Assembly (NCBI GenBank): GCA_002413305.1
Contig: DHWS01000071.1
Location: 577-29,457 of the forward strand
Source of the DNA: Actinobacteria bacterium UBA5176
Lineage (GTDB): Bacteria; Actinomycetota; UBA4738
Direction: 5' to 3'
DNA: 28,881 bases
The notes beneath the pieces are model-generated. The model saw only the letters and a program-made list of their open reading frames with translations. It ran no database searches and was not told the origin of the DNA. Below, one piece after another: positions 1 to 7,985 of the stretch; position 1 is the first letter of the stretch, and each line of letters starts with the position of its first letter. Position numbers and translations under genes: made by a program.

Positions 1-1666
1 TGAACATGTATGGCGGGGCGCTCACCCCGATCAGCGCGAGCGCGCTGCCCACCACCTGCTTCGTCGCGGCGCTCAACCAGAGCCGCGCGTGGGTCAGGTT
101 CGCGTCCTCGGTGATGACCCGGCAATCCGCGTAGAAGCGGTGGAAGGCCGCGGCGACCCCCTCGGCGTACTTCGTCAAGCGATGCGGGGCGTGGCCGCGG
201 GCGGCCATCTCGACGATGTCCGGGAACTCAGCCAGGGTACGGATGAGCTCGTGCTCCGATCCGTGCTCCAGCAGGCCGAGATCCACCTCCCGCCAGTGCG
301 GGCGATCGACACCCTGCTGTTCGGCGCGCCGCAGCAGGCTGGCGACGCGAGCATGCGCGTACTGCACGTAGTAGACGGGGTTCTCCATCGTCTGCCGCTT
401 GACCTCGTCGATGTCGAACTCCATCGCGGAGTCGGCGGACCGGGTGAGGAGGGTGTACCGGGCGGCGTCGGCGCCGACCTCGTCGATCAGCTCGTCGAGC
501 GTGAGGAGCTGGCCGGTGCGCTTGCTCATCTGAACGGGCTGGCCGCCGCGGCGGAAGGCGACGAACTGGTAGAGGACCATCTCGGTTCTCGCCGGGTCGA
601 ACCCCAGCGCCTCCGCCGCGCCCTTCACGCGCACCACGTCGCCGTGGTGGTCCGCCCCCCAGACATAGATGAGGTGATCGAAGCCTCTGCCGAACTTGTC
701 GATCACGTACGCGCAGTCCGCCGCGAAGTACGTCGGCTGGCCGCTCGACCGGATCAGTACGCGATCCTTGTCGTCGCCGAACTTCGTCGAGGCGAACCAC
801 ACCGCGCCGTCCGCGTCGTAGACGTAGCCGGCCTGGCGCATCTTCGCGATGGCCTGGTCGATCTCGCCGGATTCGTGCAGGGTCCGCTCACTGAAGTAGG
901 AATCGAACCGGACCCCGAACCGCTCGAGGGTGGTCTCGATCATGTCGAGCATGATGGGGACGGCGGCGTGCAGGACCGCCTGCCACCGCTCCGCTTCCGG
1001 GAGGTCGAGTGCTCGCGGATCCAGTGTCGCGTCGACCGCTGCCGCGACGTCCTTGATGTAGTCGCCCGCGTAGCCGTCCTCGGGGAGCTTCGCTTCCTTG
1101 CCGTGGCGGTGCAGGAGCCGCGTTTCGACCGACCTGCCGAACAGCTCCATCTGTCGTCCGGCGTCGTTGTAGTAGTACTCGCGTTGCACGTCGTTGCCCA
1201 CGGCCTCCTGCACGTTGGCGATGGCGTCGCCAAGCGCCGCGTTGCGAGCGTGTCCGATGTGGAGGGGTCCGGTGGGGTTCGCCGAGACGTACTCGACCTG
1301 GACCTTCCGGCCGGTCTTCCGCCAGCGCCCGTAGTCGTCCCCCTGCTGGAGGATCTCGGCCAGGGTGTCGGCGAGCCAGGTATGCCGGAGGAACACGTTG
1401 ACGAAGCCCGGCCCCGCCACCTCGGCCTTGGCGATGACCCCATCGGTCGGCAGGTTCGCCACGATCGCCTCGGCCACCTGCCGGGGCGAACGCTTCGCCT
1501 TCGGCGCCAGCACCAGCGCGAGGTTGGTCGACCAATCCCCGTGCTCCTTGACCCGCGGCCGATCCAGGTCCGGCTGCGGCAGTTGGTCCGGGTCCAAGCC
1601 GAACTCGGGCGCGGCCGCCCGAGCAGCCCGCGCGAACAGATCGACGAGGGCGTCCTGGATGGCCAT
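1..1666 (-). CDS. argS: Arginyl-tRNA synthetase, 3' end just outside the window
   Basis: Class I aminoacyl-tRNA synthetase that charges tRNA-Arg with arginine using ATP in the cytoplasm. I read 555 in-frame codons from ATG at 1666 with no stop before the edge. The family is usually about 550-580 residues, and the last visible residues (SAPPYMF) match the usual end of ArgS, so only a few codons are missing. The HIGH signature appears as HIGHARNA at about residue 130, following SANPTGPL. The KMSKS loop appears as VQMSKRTG near residue 380, and the N-terminal additional domain is present. A TACACT -10-like hexamer (1677-1682) lies 10 nt before the ATG, so the leader would be very short. The gene is divergent from a tRNA-Arg gene 94 bp away, a suggestive pairing of enzyme and substrate. 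Function is certain; the exact end is not visible. Confidence 0.97.
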   Translation of the reverse strand, partial: MAIQDALVDLFARAARAAAPEFGLDPDQLPQPDLDRPRVKEHGDWSTNLALVLAPKAKRSPRQVAEAIVANLPTDGVIAKAEVAGPGFVNVFLRHTWLADTLAEILQQGDDYGRWRKTGRKVQVEYVSANPTGPLHIGHARNAALGDAIANVQEAVGNDVQREYYYNDAGRQMELFGRSVETRLLHRHGKEAKLPEDGYAGDYIKDVAAAVDATLDPRALDLPEAERWQAVLHAAVPIMLDMIETTLERFGVRFDSYFSERTLHESGEIDQAIAKMRQAGYVYDADGAVWFASTKFGDDKDRVLIRSSGQPTYFAADCAYVIDKFGRGFDHLIYVWGADHHGDVVRVKGAAEALGFDPARTEMVLYQFVAFRRGGQPVQMSKRTGQLLTLDELIDEVGADAARYTLLTRSADSAMEFDIDEVKRQTMENPVYYVQYAHARVASLLRRAEQQGVDRPHWREVDLGLLEHGSEHELIRTLAEFPDIVEMAARGHAPHRLTKYAEGVAAAFHRFYADCRVITEDANLTHARLWLSAATKQVVGSALALIGVSAPPYMF

Positions 1667-1760
1667 GGGTGGGACGAGTGTAGGCGCGAAGCCGGGCGTC
1701 AGGGTCGCAGACGCGTTGTTACCATGCCAGGAGACCGGCGCGATGTTGGCCGGCCACCGG

Positions 1761-1832
1761 GCCCCCGTAGCTCAGAGGATAGAGCACGCGCCTCCGGAGC
1801 GCGGTGCGCAGGTTCGAGTCCTGCCGGGGGCA
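1761..1832 (+). tRNA. tRNA-Arg (anticodon CCG)
   Basis: A full cloverleaf folds by eye. The acceptor stem GCCCCCG pairs with CGGGGGC. The D stem is GCTC/GAGC. The anticodon stem CGCGC/GCGCG carries the loop CTCCGGA, giving anticodon CCG (reads CGG codons). The variable loop is 4 nt, and the T stem GCAGG/CCTGC carries the loop TTCGAGT. The discriminator base is A and CCA is not encoded. It is divergent from argS. Its 3' end and downstream flank resemble repeats found at about 3.47, 5.14 and 6.96 kb, so it may have served as an attachment site for integrating DNA. Confidence 0.96.
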
Positions 1833-1856
1833 CTCGCCCCTTGACGAATCGCCCCG

Positions 1857-1944
1857 CATATTGCCTGGTAGAGGCCCAGGTGGAATGTCCGATCGCCCAG
1901 CTCCCAACCGCAACATCTTGGGGTTCGAATAGGCTCCTCCCGCC
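1857..1944 (+). repeat. Repeat unit 1: 39-nt flank repeat plus T-arm-like core
   Basis: Two repeat components follow the tRNA. Bases 1857-1895 match 3522-3560 over 39 nt with four mismatches, including an identical 22-nt start (CATATTGCC...). Bases 1921-1944 carry the core GGGTTCGAATAGGCTCC, related to cores at 3470, 5143 and 6960. The rest of the 1833-2058 gap shows no gene. Confidence 0.7.
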
Positions 1945-2046
1945 GCTGAAGGAGCGCGTGCGCTCAATCCGCGTTGCCGAGCCTGAGTGCGCCGGCCGAC
2001 CGACGGGCCGAGGACGAGGGCATCTCCGGGCTTCCGTTGGCTCACC

Positions 2047-2052
2047 TACACT
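2047..2052 (+). promoter_or_regulatory. Candidate -10 box for a leaderless transcript
   Basis: TACACT lies six bases before the GTG at 2059, and no Shine-Dalgarno sequence is visible. This fits a transcript starting at or next to the start codon, as is common in actinobacteria. No clear -35 box was found. Confidence 0.35.
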
Positions 2053-2058
2053 CCCTGC

Positions 2059-3393
2059 GTGGAAGTGCAGTCGCCTCCGATCCGGTTCACACGCTCGGGC
2101 AAGCTGGCCATCGCCTACCAGGTGCTCGGCCAGGGTCCGGACCTCCTGTTCAGCTCGGATGGCCGAGCAACCTGGCGCTCCTGTGGGAGCACCCGTCCGT
2201 GGCTCGGTTCTTCACGCGCCTCGCGTCGTTCTCACGGCTGATCCTGTTCGACCCTCGAGGGACGGGCCTCTCCGACCGAGGCAGCGTACAGAACGGACTC
2301 GAGCAGGGGTTGGACGACGTGGCCACGGTGCTCGATGCCGAAGCATCGGTCCGCTGCGCGCACTTCGCGTGCCACCTGGGCGGCCGGGTGGCATTGATGT
2401 TCGCCGCAACGTATCCGGAGCGAACCTCCGCGGTCGTGACGTTCGGTTCCCACCCGGCCGCCATGCGCGACGAGCCGGACTACCCGTGGGGGGCCACGCC
2501 GGAGGAGCTCGAGCGAGTGATCCGGGCACAGAGCGATCCGAGTGAGGAACGCATCCGCGTGATGTTCACCGAGATCGCGCCGAGCCTCGCCACCGACGAG
2601 GCGTCGGGGCGATGGTGGGCGCGCCACTACCTCGCCTCCCGCAGCCCTCGCGAGTACGTCGCCTATCTCCGGTCGCTGCCCCAGGTCGACATCCGCCGCG
2701 TTCTGGGGTCGATCCGATGCCCGGTGCTCGTCATGCACGCCCTCGGTGATCGGAGGGGCCGCATCGAGGCCAGCCGATACATGGCGGAGCGGATCCCCAA
2801 CGCCACCCTCCTCGAACTACCGGGAAGCGACCACCTCCCGTTCTTCGAGGGAGCCGAGGCGATCCTGGCCGAGACCCAGCGCTTCCTGACGGGCGCGCAC
2901 CCGGTCCCTGAGGAGAACCGGGTCCTCGCCACGATCCTGTTCACCGACATCGTGGGATCCACCGAGCGGGCGGCAGCGACCGGTGACGAAGGATGGAAGG
3001 CGCTGCTGGACGAGCACGACGCCGCCGCTCGATCGCAGGTCGAGTCGCATCGTGGACGGCTGGTGAAGACGACCGGCGACGGCATCCTCGCCATCTTCGA
3101 CGGCCCGGCGCGAGCGCTGAGATGCGCGGTCGCGCTGCGCGAGGAGATGGCCGGGCTGGGGATCGAGATCCGGGCGGGGGTGCACACCGGCGAGGTGGAG
3201 CTTCGTGGCGACGACGTTGGGGGCATCGCCGTGCACATCGCCTCGCGTGTGTCGTCGAACGCCGCCGCAGGGGAGATCCTCGTCTCCCGGACGGTCACCG
3301 ACCTGGTCACCGGCTCGGGCATGGAGTTCGCGGATAGGGGGGCCATCAGCTCAAGGCGTTCCGGGAGAGTGGCAGCTCCTCGCCGCCCGCTGA
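2059..3393 (+). pseudogene. Alpha/beta-hydrolase-class III adenylate cyclase fusion, frameshifted
   Basis: N-terminal alpha/beta-hydrolase domain fused to a C-terminal class III nucleotidyl cyclase domain (ATP to cAMP), a common actinobacterial architecture. The N terminus (RFTRSGKLAIAYQVLGQGP) is in one frame. The middle (WPSNLALLWEHP to MEFADRG) is in another, and the expected tail (GVPGEWQLLAAR, stop at 3393) is back in the first. Three missing single bases explain this: near 2158, in the G run at about 3338-3343, and near 3357, the last two in or beside G runs. The cyclase metal sites are visible as LFTDIVGST and KTTGDG. The hydrolase nucleophile elbow, usually GxSxG, reads ACHLGG, so the serine is replaced by histidine and that domain is probably a sensor or scaffold. 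Either a decayed gene or uncorrected sequencing indels; the family call is firm. Confidence 0.85.
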
Positions 3394-3436
3394 CTCCGTT
3401 CACCTCGATCCTGGGCTGAGTCCCGGCTACCCAGTA

Positions 3437-3560
3437 GGCCGTAGAGATGGGCGACTTGCGTCTGTACGCGCGGGTTCGAACAAAGCTCCTGCCAGGGCGT
3501 GATTCCTGACGGATTCCCTGACATATTGCCTGGTAGAGGCCCATGTTCGATGTCCGATCG
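3437..3560 (+). repeat. Repeat unit 2: T-arm-like core plus 39-nt flank repeat
   Basis: The core at 3470-3492 forms a hairpin: GCGGG pairs with CCTGC around a loop beginning TTCGAAC. About 49 nt after the TTCGA motif comes the 39-nt copy of 1857-1895. In the tRNA region the same two elements are 46 nt apart, so this looks like a degenerate duplicate of the tRNA 3' end and its flank. The remaining intergenic DNA to 3655 shows no gene. Confidence 0.65.
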
Positions 3561-3655
3561 TTCCACCACCGAAGCGCTTCGGCGTCCGGGTCGAGCACCC
3601 GATCGCCGATGGCGTGATCGAAATCGTTCGGCTCTGTTGGTTCATGACTGAAGGA

Positions 3656-4939
3656 TCAGCGTGAACCGCTGGGCGACGCCTTCCCCTCTCCGGATGGGGT
3701 CAGCTTGCTGCTCGCAGGAGTCGTCTCGCGCCTCGAGATGAGCAGGTAGGTCTCCATCTCGCCCTTTCCCTTCACGGAGGTGATTCCGCGCGCTTCGCAC
3801 ACGTACATGTCTTTGATGAGCTCGTAGGTTGCGGCGCTCACCTGGATCGATCCGGGGACACCTTCGGACTCCATACGACTGGCAGCGTTGACCGTATCGC
3901 CCCACAGATCGTAGGAGAACTTGTGGGTTCCGATGATCCCGGCCGTGACCGGGCCGGAGTTGATGCCGATCCGAAAGGAGAGACGACGACCCTTGACCTG
4001 GTTCGTCGCGAAGTGATCTCGGATGCGCAGCGCCAGCTCAGCGATGACGTGCGCGTGATCGAGCCGGCCTCGAGGGACTCCGGCGGCGACCATGTACTCA
4101 TCGCCTACCGTCTTGATCTTCTCCAGCCCCAGCTCGGCGACGAACCCGTCGAACCTCGTGAAGACGTCATCCAACAGACCCACCAGATCGGACGGCGACA
4201 TCCCAGCAGACATCGGCGTGAAGCCGACGACATCGGCGAACAGTACGGACGCCGAGGCGAAGTCGTCGGCGATCATGGTGTTGTCGGTCTTGAGGCGTTC
4301 GGCGATCTCGTCGGGAAGGATGTTGTGCAGCAAGTCGTCGGATCGTTCCTGGAACCGATCGCGCTGGTGAACGAAGTACGCCAGGACGGCCAGGGTGACG
4401 ATGCCCGTCGCGACGAGGTTGAAGGCGGCCGCGGCTGCCGGATCCGACCTTCGGTAGATCGGATCGATCCAGTCGGGTATCACGACCGCGTACACCACGG
4501 AGGCTGTGAACGCGACGAACCACCAGATCGCTGCCTTGAGGCTGATCGCGAGCAGCGAACCCAACACGAGGAGCAACCCGAACACGACGGCCAGTCCTGA
4601 CGGCAGGAGCCCCCCGAACAGCGCTGTTTCGGCAAGCCCGCCCACGAAGGCCAGGACGAAGAACGCAGTCACGATCCAGGCGAAACGATGCGGCTTGAGC
4701 TGTATCGCGATTAGAAAGAAGGGCGTCACGGCGACCAGGCCGAAGTTCATCGCCGCGACCCACGTGTATCCAGCACTGAGGTCAGCGAGGGCTGCCGCGA
4801 GTGTGAAGAGCATCGCGACGACGGCGGCGACGACCAAGACCCGTCGCCCTCCTCGCTTCGTCTCCGGTTCCCCTGGGTAGGCGCCGATCGACAACACGTA
4901 CTCGAGGATCCGTCTCCAGCGAGGCGACGCGTCGGCCAT
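3656..4939 (-). CDS. Membrane-anchored class III adenylate cyclase
   Basis: Makes cAMP from ATP at the inner face of the membrane. The 427-residue protein has about six hydrophobic helices (roughly 33-52, 57-80, 86-105, 111-133, 136-155 and 170-190), then a short linker and a class III catalytic domain (about 228-402). Visible catalytic residues are the metal aspartates D236 (LFADVVGF) and D280 (KTVGDEY), the EKIK lysine and the D344 of YDLWGD that select adenine, and N351 and R355 of NAASRM for the transition state. All are present, so it should be an active adenylate cyclase in homodimeric form, similar in layout to mycobacterial Rv1625c. The ATG at 4939 follows a TAGGCT hexamer by six bases and may be leaderless. 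It converges on the broken hydrolase-cyclase gene. Confidence 0.93.
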   Translation of the reverse strand: MADASPRWRRILEYVLSIGAYPGEPETKRGGRRVLVVAAVVAMLFTLAAALADLSAGYTWVAAMNFGLVAVTPFFLIAIQLKPHRFAWIVTAFFVLAFVGGLAETALFGGLLPSGLAVVFGLLLVLGSLLAISLKAAIWWFVAFTASVVYAVVIPDWIDPIYRRSDPAAAAAFNLVATGIVTLAVLAYFVHQRDRFQERSDDLLHNILPDEIAERLKTDNTMIADDFASASVLFADVVGFTPMSAGMSPSDLVGLLDDVFTRFDGFVAELGLEKIKTVGDEYMVAAGVPRGRLDHAHVIAELALRIRDHFATNQVKGRRLSFRIGINSGPVTAGIIGTHKFSYDLWGDTVNAASRMESEGVPGSIQVSAATYELIKDMYVCEARGITSVKGKGEMETYLLISRRETTPASSKLTPSGEGKASPSGSR

Positions 4940-5142
4940 TCGGCGAGCCTACCGAACCAGGTCGGCGCAGGTATCGGGTCGCACGAAGTGGCGCTGGCCC
5001 TCCCATGCCTGGAACGGCGGCCTCAAGCGAGGAGGTCTACGTCATTCGACGGCCCACTCGCCAATGCGCTCCATACGACGCTTACTGGTGATTCGCCGCC
5101 CCGATGAGGGCATGGAGATTGGCCCGATTTGCTCCTGTACGT

Positions 5143-5172
5143 GTGGGTTCGAATAGCTCCTACCAGGGGCAC
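5143..5172 (+). repeat. Repeat unit 3: T-arm-like core with tRNA-like 3' tail
   Basis: GTGGG (5143-5147) pairs with CCTAC (5159-5163) around TTCGAATAGCT. The following AGGGGCACTC closely matches the end of the tRNA-Arg gene and its flank (GGGGGCACTC). It has the same orientation as the tRNA. The surrounding gap 4940-5188 holds no recognisable gene. Confidence 0.6.
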
Positions 5173-5188
5173 TCCGCCGCCTGGCGGA
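5173..5188 (-). terminator. Short hairpin directly after the DinB-like gene
   Basis: TCCGCC and GGCGGA form a 6-bp stem around a 4-nt loop, immediately downstream of the stop codon at 5189-5191. There is no T-run, so termination is only suggested. Confidence 0.35.
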
Positions 5189-5905
5189 CTACATCGTCTG
5201 TTCGAGCACCGCGAGGTCGCGCCGTGCGTAGCGGTTGTGCCAGAACTCTTCTTCCATGACCGTCTGGAGGCAATCGAGCACCGTCACCTTGCCGTTCTCG
5301 AGCACCTCGACCTCTCGCGGGAAGTCCGCGGCGTCGACGCCTGCCAGGTACGCGCGGAACTTCGCGGCACGGTCGGCGCGCACGGCGAGCGCTTCAGCGA
5401 GCGACGGCTTGACGCTGTAGTCGAGCCCGGGCCAGGGGAAGTCGAGCGAGCCGGTGTTCGGGAGTCCCATCGCATGGAAGCTCTCGCCGAGGTTCGGCAC
5501 GTTGAACCACTTCTCCATGGCGAAGACGAGGTGCTGCACCGTCTGCACGAACGAGAATTCCTCGTTGACCGATTCCTGCGCCTTCTCCTCGCCGAGCGCC
5601 TGCGCACGCGCGATCGTCGGAGCCCACACCTCCTCGAGCGCCGCCCATGCGTCGCGCAAGCCGTCCGGATCCGACGCGCGGATCATGGCTCGCACCGGAT
5701 ACCACTGGTCGCGCTCGTTCACGTACTCGGTCACGTCGACACCGTTCACGACGAGCCTGTCGACGAACGCGTCGATGTCGACGTCGACCACGAACGCGTG
5801 ACTGATCCGTGCACCGGTGAGGTTGACGTCGCGGAAGCGAGCGCCGCTCATGTCCGCGCCCCAGAACACCGCTTCAGTCAGGTCACCTTCGAACTCTCCC
5901 GGCAT
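5189..5905 (-). CDS. Pentapeptide-repeat/DinB-superfamily protein
   Basis: A 238-residue cytosolic protein. Residues 6-35 read as pentapeptide repeats (LTEAVFWGADMSGARFRDVNL). From about residue 75 comes a four-helix DinB-like domain, with a histidine in HLVFAMEKWF (H125) and one in EEFWHNRYARRDL (H223) that would belong to the usual metal-binding triad. DinB-superfamily proteins often act as metal-dependent thiol transferases or are uncharacterised, so substrate and reaction are unknown. A hairpin follows the stop. The ATG at 5905 is 49 bp downstream of the end of the VOC gene on the same strand, so they may be co-transcribed. Confidence 0.85.
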   Translation of the reverse strand: MPGEFEGDLTEAVFWGADMSGARFRDVNLTGARISHAFVVDVDIDAFVDRLVVNGVDVTEYVNERDQWYPVRAMIRASDPDGLRDAWAALEEVWAPTIARAQALGEEKAQESVNEEFSFVQTVQHLVFAMEKWFNVPNLGESFHAMGLPNTGSLDFPWPGLDYSVKPSLAEALAVRADRAAKFRAYLAGVDAADFPREVEVLENGKVTVLDCLQTVMEEEFWHNRYARRDLAVLEQTM

Positions 5906-5954
5906 CGCTGCCCTCCGTTTCTGCTTCCTCGTACTGCGAAACTCCCAGATGCGG

Positions 5955-6677
5955 CTACTGGGGGGTCAACACGCAGAACTCGTTGTCGTCGGGGTCGGCC
6001 ATGACGACCCATGAGACGACGCCTTGACCGATGTCTCGGCGAGTCGCTCCGAGAGAGATCAGTCGCTCGACCTCCGCCTCCTGGTCGCCGTCCTTCGGAG
6101 GAGCGATATCGAAGTGCAGCCTGTTCTTTCGGGTCTTTGGAGGCAGAGGCGGACCGAAGGTGATGAACTGGCCGGTACCGTCTGGTGCCCGGATCGCCGT
6201 CTCACCGTCCTGATCCCACACCAACGGCCAACCGAGGGCTTCGCTCCAGAAGTACCCGATCTCCGGACCGGACCCGTCGCAGGTGATCGACCCCAACAAG
6301 CCTCCATAGTCGACGAAGGTGTTGTCCTGCTCGAGTACGCAGAACTCGTTGCCCTCCGGATCGGCGAGCACGACGTGCTCGGCGTCCGGGCCCTGACCGA
6401 TGTCGATGCGGCGCCCACCCAGATCGATCGCCCGCCGAACCGTCGCGTTCTGCGCTTCGCTCGACGTGCTCGACAGATCGACGTGGATGCGGTTCTTGCC
6501 TTCCTTCGGCTCCGGGACCGGCGCGAGCTCGATGTAGAACCGCGTTCCGTCCGTGGGCCTGAGAACGACCTCCGCGGCTTCATCGTGCGTCTCCCAATTC
6601 AGAACGCCGGCCCAAAAGCGGGCGAGGCGGACTGGGTCGTTCGCGTCGAAACAGAGGGTCGTCAGCCGCAGTGTCAT
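5955..6677 (-). CDS. Two-domain VOC (glyoxalase/dioxygenase-like) protein
   Basis: 240 residues with two vicinal-oxygen-chelate domains in tandem. Domain 1 (about 4-118) ends with VLADPEGNEFCVLEQ; domain 2 (about 126-240) ends with MADPDDNEFCVLTPQ. Both have the KNRIHVDL/KNRLHFDI strand typical of the actinobacterial glyoxalase-like group. Such proteins are metal enzymes or small-molecule binders, and no substrate can be assigned. The ATG is preceded by a strong AGGAGAGGAG ribosome site. It lies upstream of, and co-directional with, the DinB-like gene. Confidence 0.88.
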   Translation of the reverse strand: MTLRLTTLCFDANDPVRLARFWAGVLNWETHDEAAEVVLRPTDGTRFYIELAPVPEPKEGKNRIHVDLSSTSSEAQNATVRRAIDLGGRRIDIGQGPDAEHVVLADPEGNEFCVLEQDNTFVDYGGLLGSITCDGSGPEIGYFWSEALGWPLVWDQDGETAIRAPDGTGQFITFGPPLPPKTRKNRLHFDIAPPKDGDQEAEVERLISLGATRRDIGQGVVSWVVMADPDDNEFCVLTPQ

Positions 6678-6701
6678 CCGCTCCTCTCCTGAAAAGTTCC
6701 A

Positions 6702-6985
6702 CCAATCTCAGCCTATTCGAGTCTCGGCGCGTCTTCGCCATCTTTGGCGGCCCGCGTCAACCCCGATTCCCGGTGACCAGCTCGTCACACGCAGCCCGCT
6801 GCGGTCCCGGTCTGTCAACGCCGTTCAGCGCTCCGACGCGAGCACGGCTGCGCTGCACCGAAGCATGGGTTCACTCGGGGTGCCGTCGATCGCGAGCGCG
6901 GACGGTTTGCACTCTCTCGCTCGTAAGGGCGTACAACGTAGCGATCGCCTCTTGCACACGCGGGTTTGAATAGGCTCCTGCGCAC
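6702..6985 (+). repeat. Repeat unit 4 in a gene-free stretch
   Basis: The core at 6960-6981 has GCGGG paired with CCTGC around TTTGAATAGGCT, related to units 1-3. An 11-nt inverted copy of its centre (AGCCTATTCGA) lies at 6710-6720. The same stretch contains a GTGAC-N6-GTCAC inverted repeat (6773-6788) and a 5-bp tetraloop hairpin at 6736-6749, neither of which I can assign. The repeat abuts the point where LtrA homology stops. Confidence 0.55.
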
Positions 6986-7497
6986 CGAGGTAGGTGACCA
7001 CTACCGCAGCGCCCCACAACGCCAGTTTCGCCCGAACCGTGGAAGAAACCAGCGACCAGGAGGAGGGTTGCGCCGACGATCGCGCCCGGGACGATCCGGA
7101 GGACGGCGCGGAGCAGATCGCGGTCGCCGCGACCGGCGATCCCGAAGAGCACGAGATGCAGGGCGCGGACCAGGAGATAGGCGACCCCGAAGATCACGCC
7201 GTCATCGCCCAAGGCGCGCGGCGCCGCGAGAGACACGATGAGCATCGCCGCGACCGCGGCGAGCACGGCGAGGCGGACGGCGCCCTCCTCGGGATCGAGG
7301 GTGTTCGTCAGCCAGGCGTACGCCGACCACGCCCACCAGAGCATCCCGAGGAGCAGCAGGGCCCGGAGCAGACCGCCCCACGTCGGGTTGCGCGAGAGGA
7401 AGCTGGTCACCTGCGTGATGGCGAAGACGAACACGAGGTCGAAGAAGAGCTCGAGCGGCGTGACCCGCTGTTCGCGCTCGGCCCGTCGATCGCCCAT
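6982..7497 (-). pseudogene. Low-temperature-requirement A (LtrA) protein, 3'-truncated and frameshifted
   Basis: The N terminus is typical of the LtrA family of membrane proteins (RVTPLELFFDLVFVFAITQ), followed by hydrophobic helices at about 40-58, 70-92, 99-118 and 130-148. LtrA proteins are usually near 380-400 residues, but only about 170 remain. An extra G at about 7022 shifts the frame: removing it joins GSGET to ALWGAAVVVTYLGA. Homology then stops exactly where repeat unit 4 begins. The gene lost its second half in a rearrangement at the repeat and is unlikely to be functional. The ATG at 7497 is preceded by DUF2255 and the alcohol dehydrogenase on the same strand. Confidence 0.8.
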
Positions 7498-7595
7498 GGG
7501 GACACCGGCCTCGGGACGGCTGCTCAGAAACCCGTCCTCCTCTCCAGCTGTTCGGGGTATGGCGCCCCAAGTTTGCGCTTCCGCATGTGTTTCCC

Positions 7596-7969
7596 TCAGG
7601 AGCGCGGAACGAGTTGAGCGTTGCGGCTCTCGCTTCCGTGGTCACGGTGGAGTCGACGATGCTGAAGGCGTACCGGTGATACTTGGAGCGATAGGCAGCG
7701 TCGATCTCGTCCCTGATGTCGTCCGCCTCGACGAGGAGAACCTCCTTCTCGACGCCGCCGGCGTGGATGCGTGCTTCGTGGCGAGCCCCGGCGCCGCGGA
7801 ACCAGGAGGACGTGCGTCCGTTGACGGATCGGACGTAGAGGTCGTCGCCGTGGCGGACGACCCAGATCGTCACCGGGTTTCGCAGCGTGCCGTCGCCTCT
7901 GAGGGACGCGAGCTGCAGCTCATCCGCCGCTTCGACCCTGCTGAGCTCCTCGCTCGTCCATCCGGTCAT
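7596..7969 (-). CDS. DUF2255 family protein, probable frameshift near the C terminus
   Basis: A small protein of about 124 residues of unknown function. Family features are the opening MTGWTSEELSRVEAADEL, the core TIWVVRHGDDLYVRSVNG, the HAGG turn and YRSKYHRY. DUF2255 proteins usually end in TLRLVPR or similar. Here one missing base near 7614 takes the frame off that ending, and restoring it gives TL-x-LVPRS and a stop at 7596-7598. Without correction the frame runs on over the LtrA gene. The fold resembles flavin-type nitroreductase-like split barrels, but no catalytic role is known to me. An AGGAGAGG site precedes the ATG, which lies 16 bp after the dehydrogenase stop, so the two form an operon. 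Confidence 0.82.
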
Positions 7970-7985
7970 CGGAACCTCTCCTTCG

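Noticed and set aside
89..2545. An 818-codon plus-strand open frame across the left end
   Set aside because: It is antisense to argS and runs through the tRNA gene; its composition is Arg/Val-rich with no domain, as expected of a high-GC shadow frame.
1974..3419. Hydrolase-cyclase read as one intact 481-codon gene
   Set aside because: The first about 65 residues and the last about 28 do not match the family in that frame, while other frames supply the expected ends.
3427..3645. Small minus-strand ORFs over repeat unit 2
   Set aside because: They translate the antisense of the tRNA-like repeat (CSNPRVQ-type peptides), a known source of false proteins.
6773..6788. GTGAC-N6-GTCAC inverted repeat as an operator
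   Set aside because: It is isolated, about 100 bp from any start codon and has no second copy, so I cannot separate it from chance.
3437..6985. The T-arm-like repeats as extra tRNA genes
   Set aside because: No anticodon or acceptor stem folds, and the T loop is too long; only the T-arm region resembles a tRNA.
1857..6985. Integron cassette array or CRISPR array
   Set aside because: Repeats are about 1.6 kb apart, the genes between them point both ways, and no integron integrase, attC core pairs or cas genes are visible.
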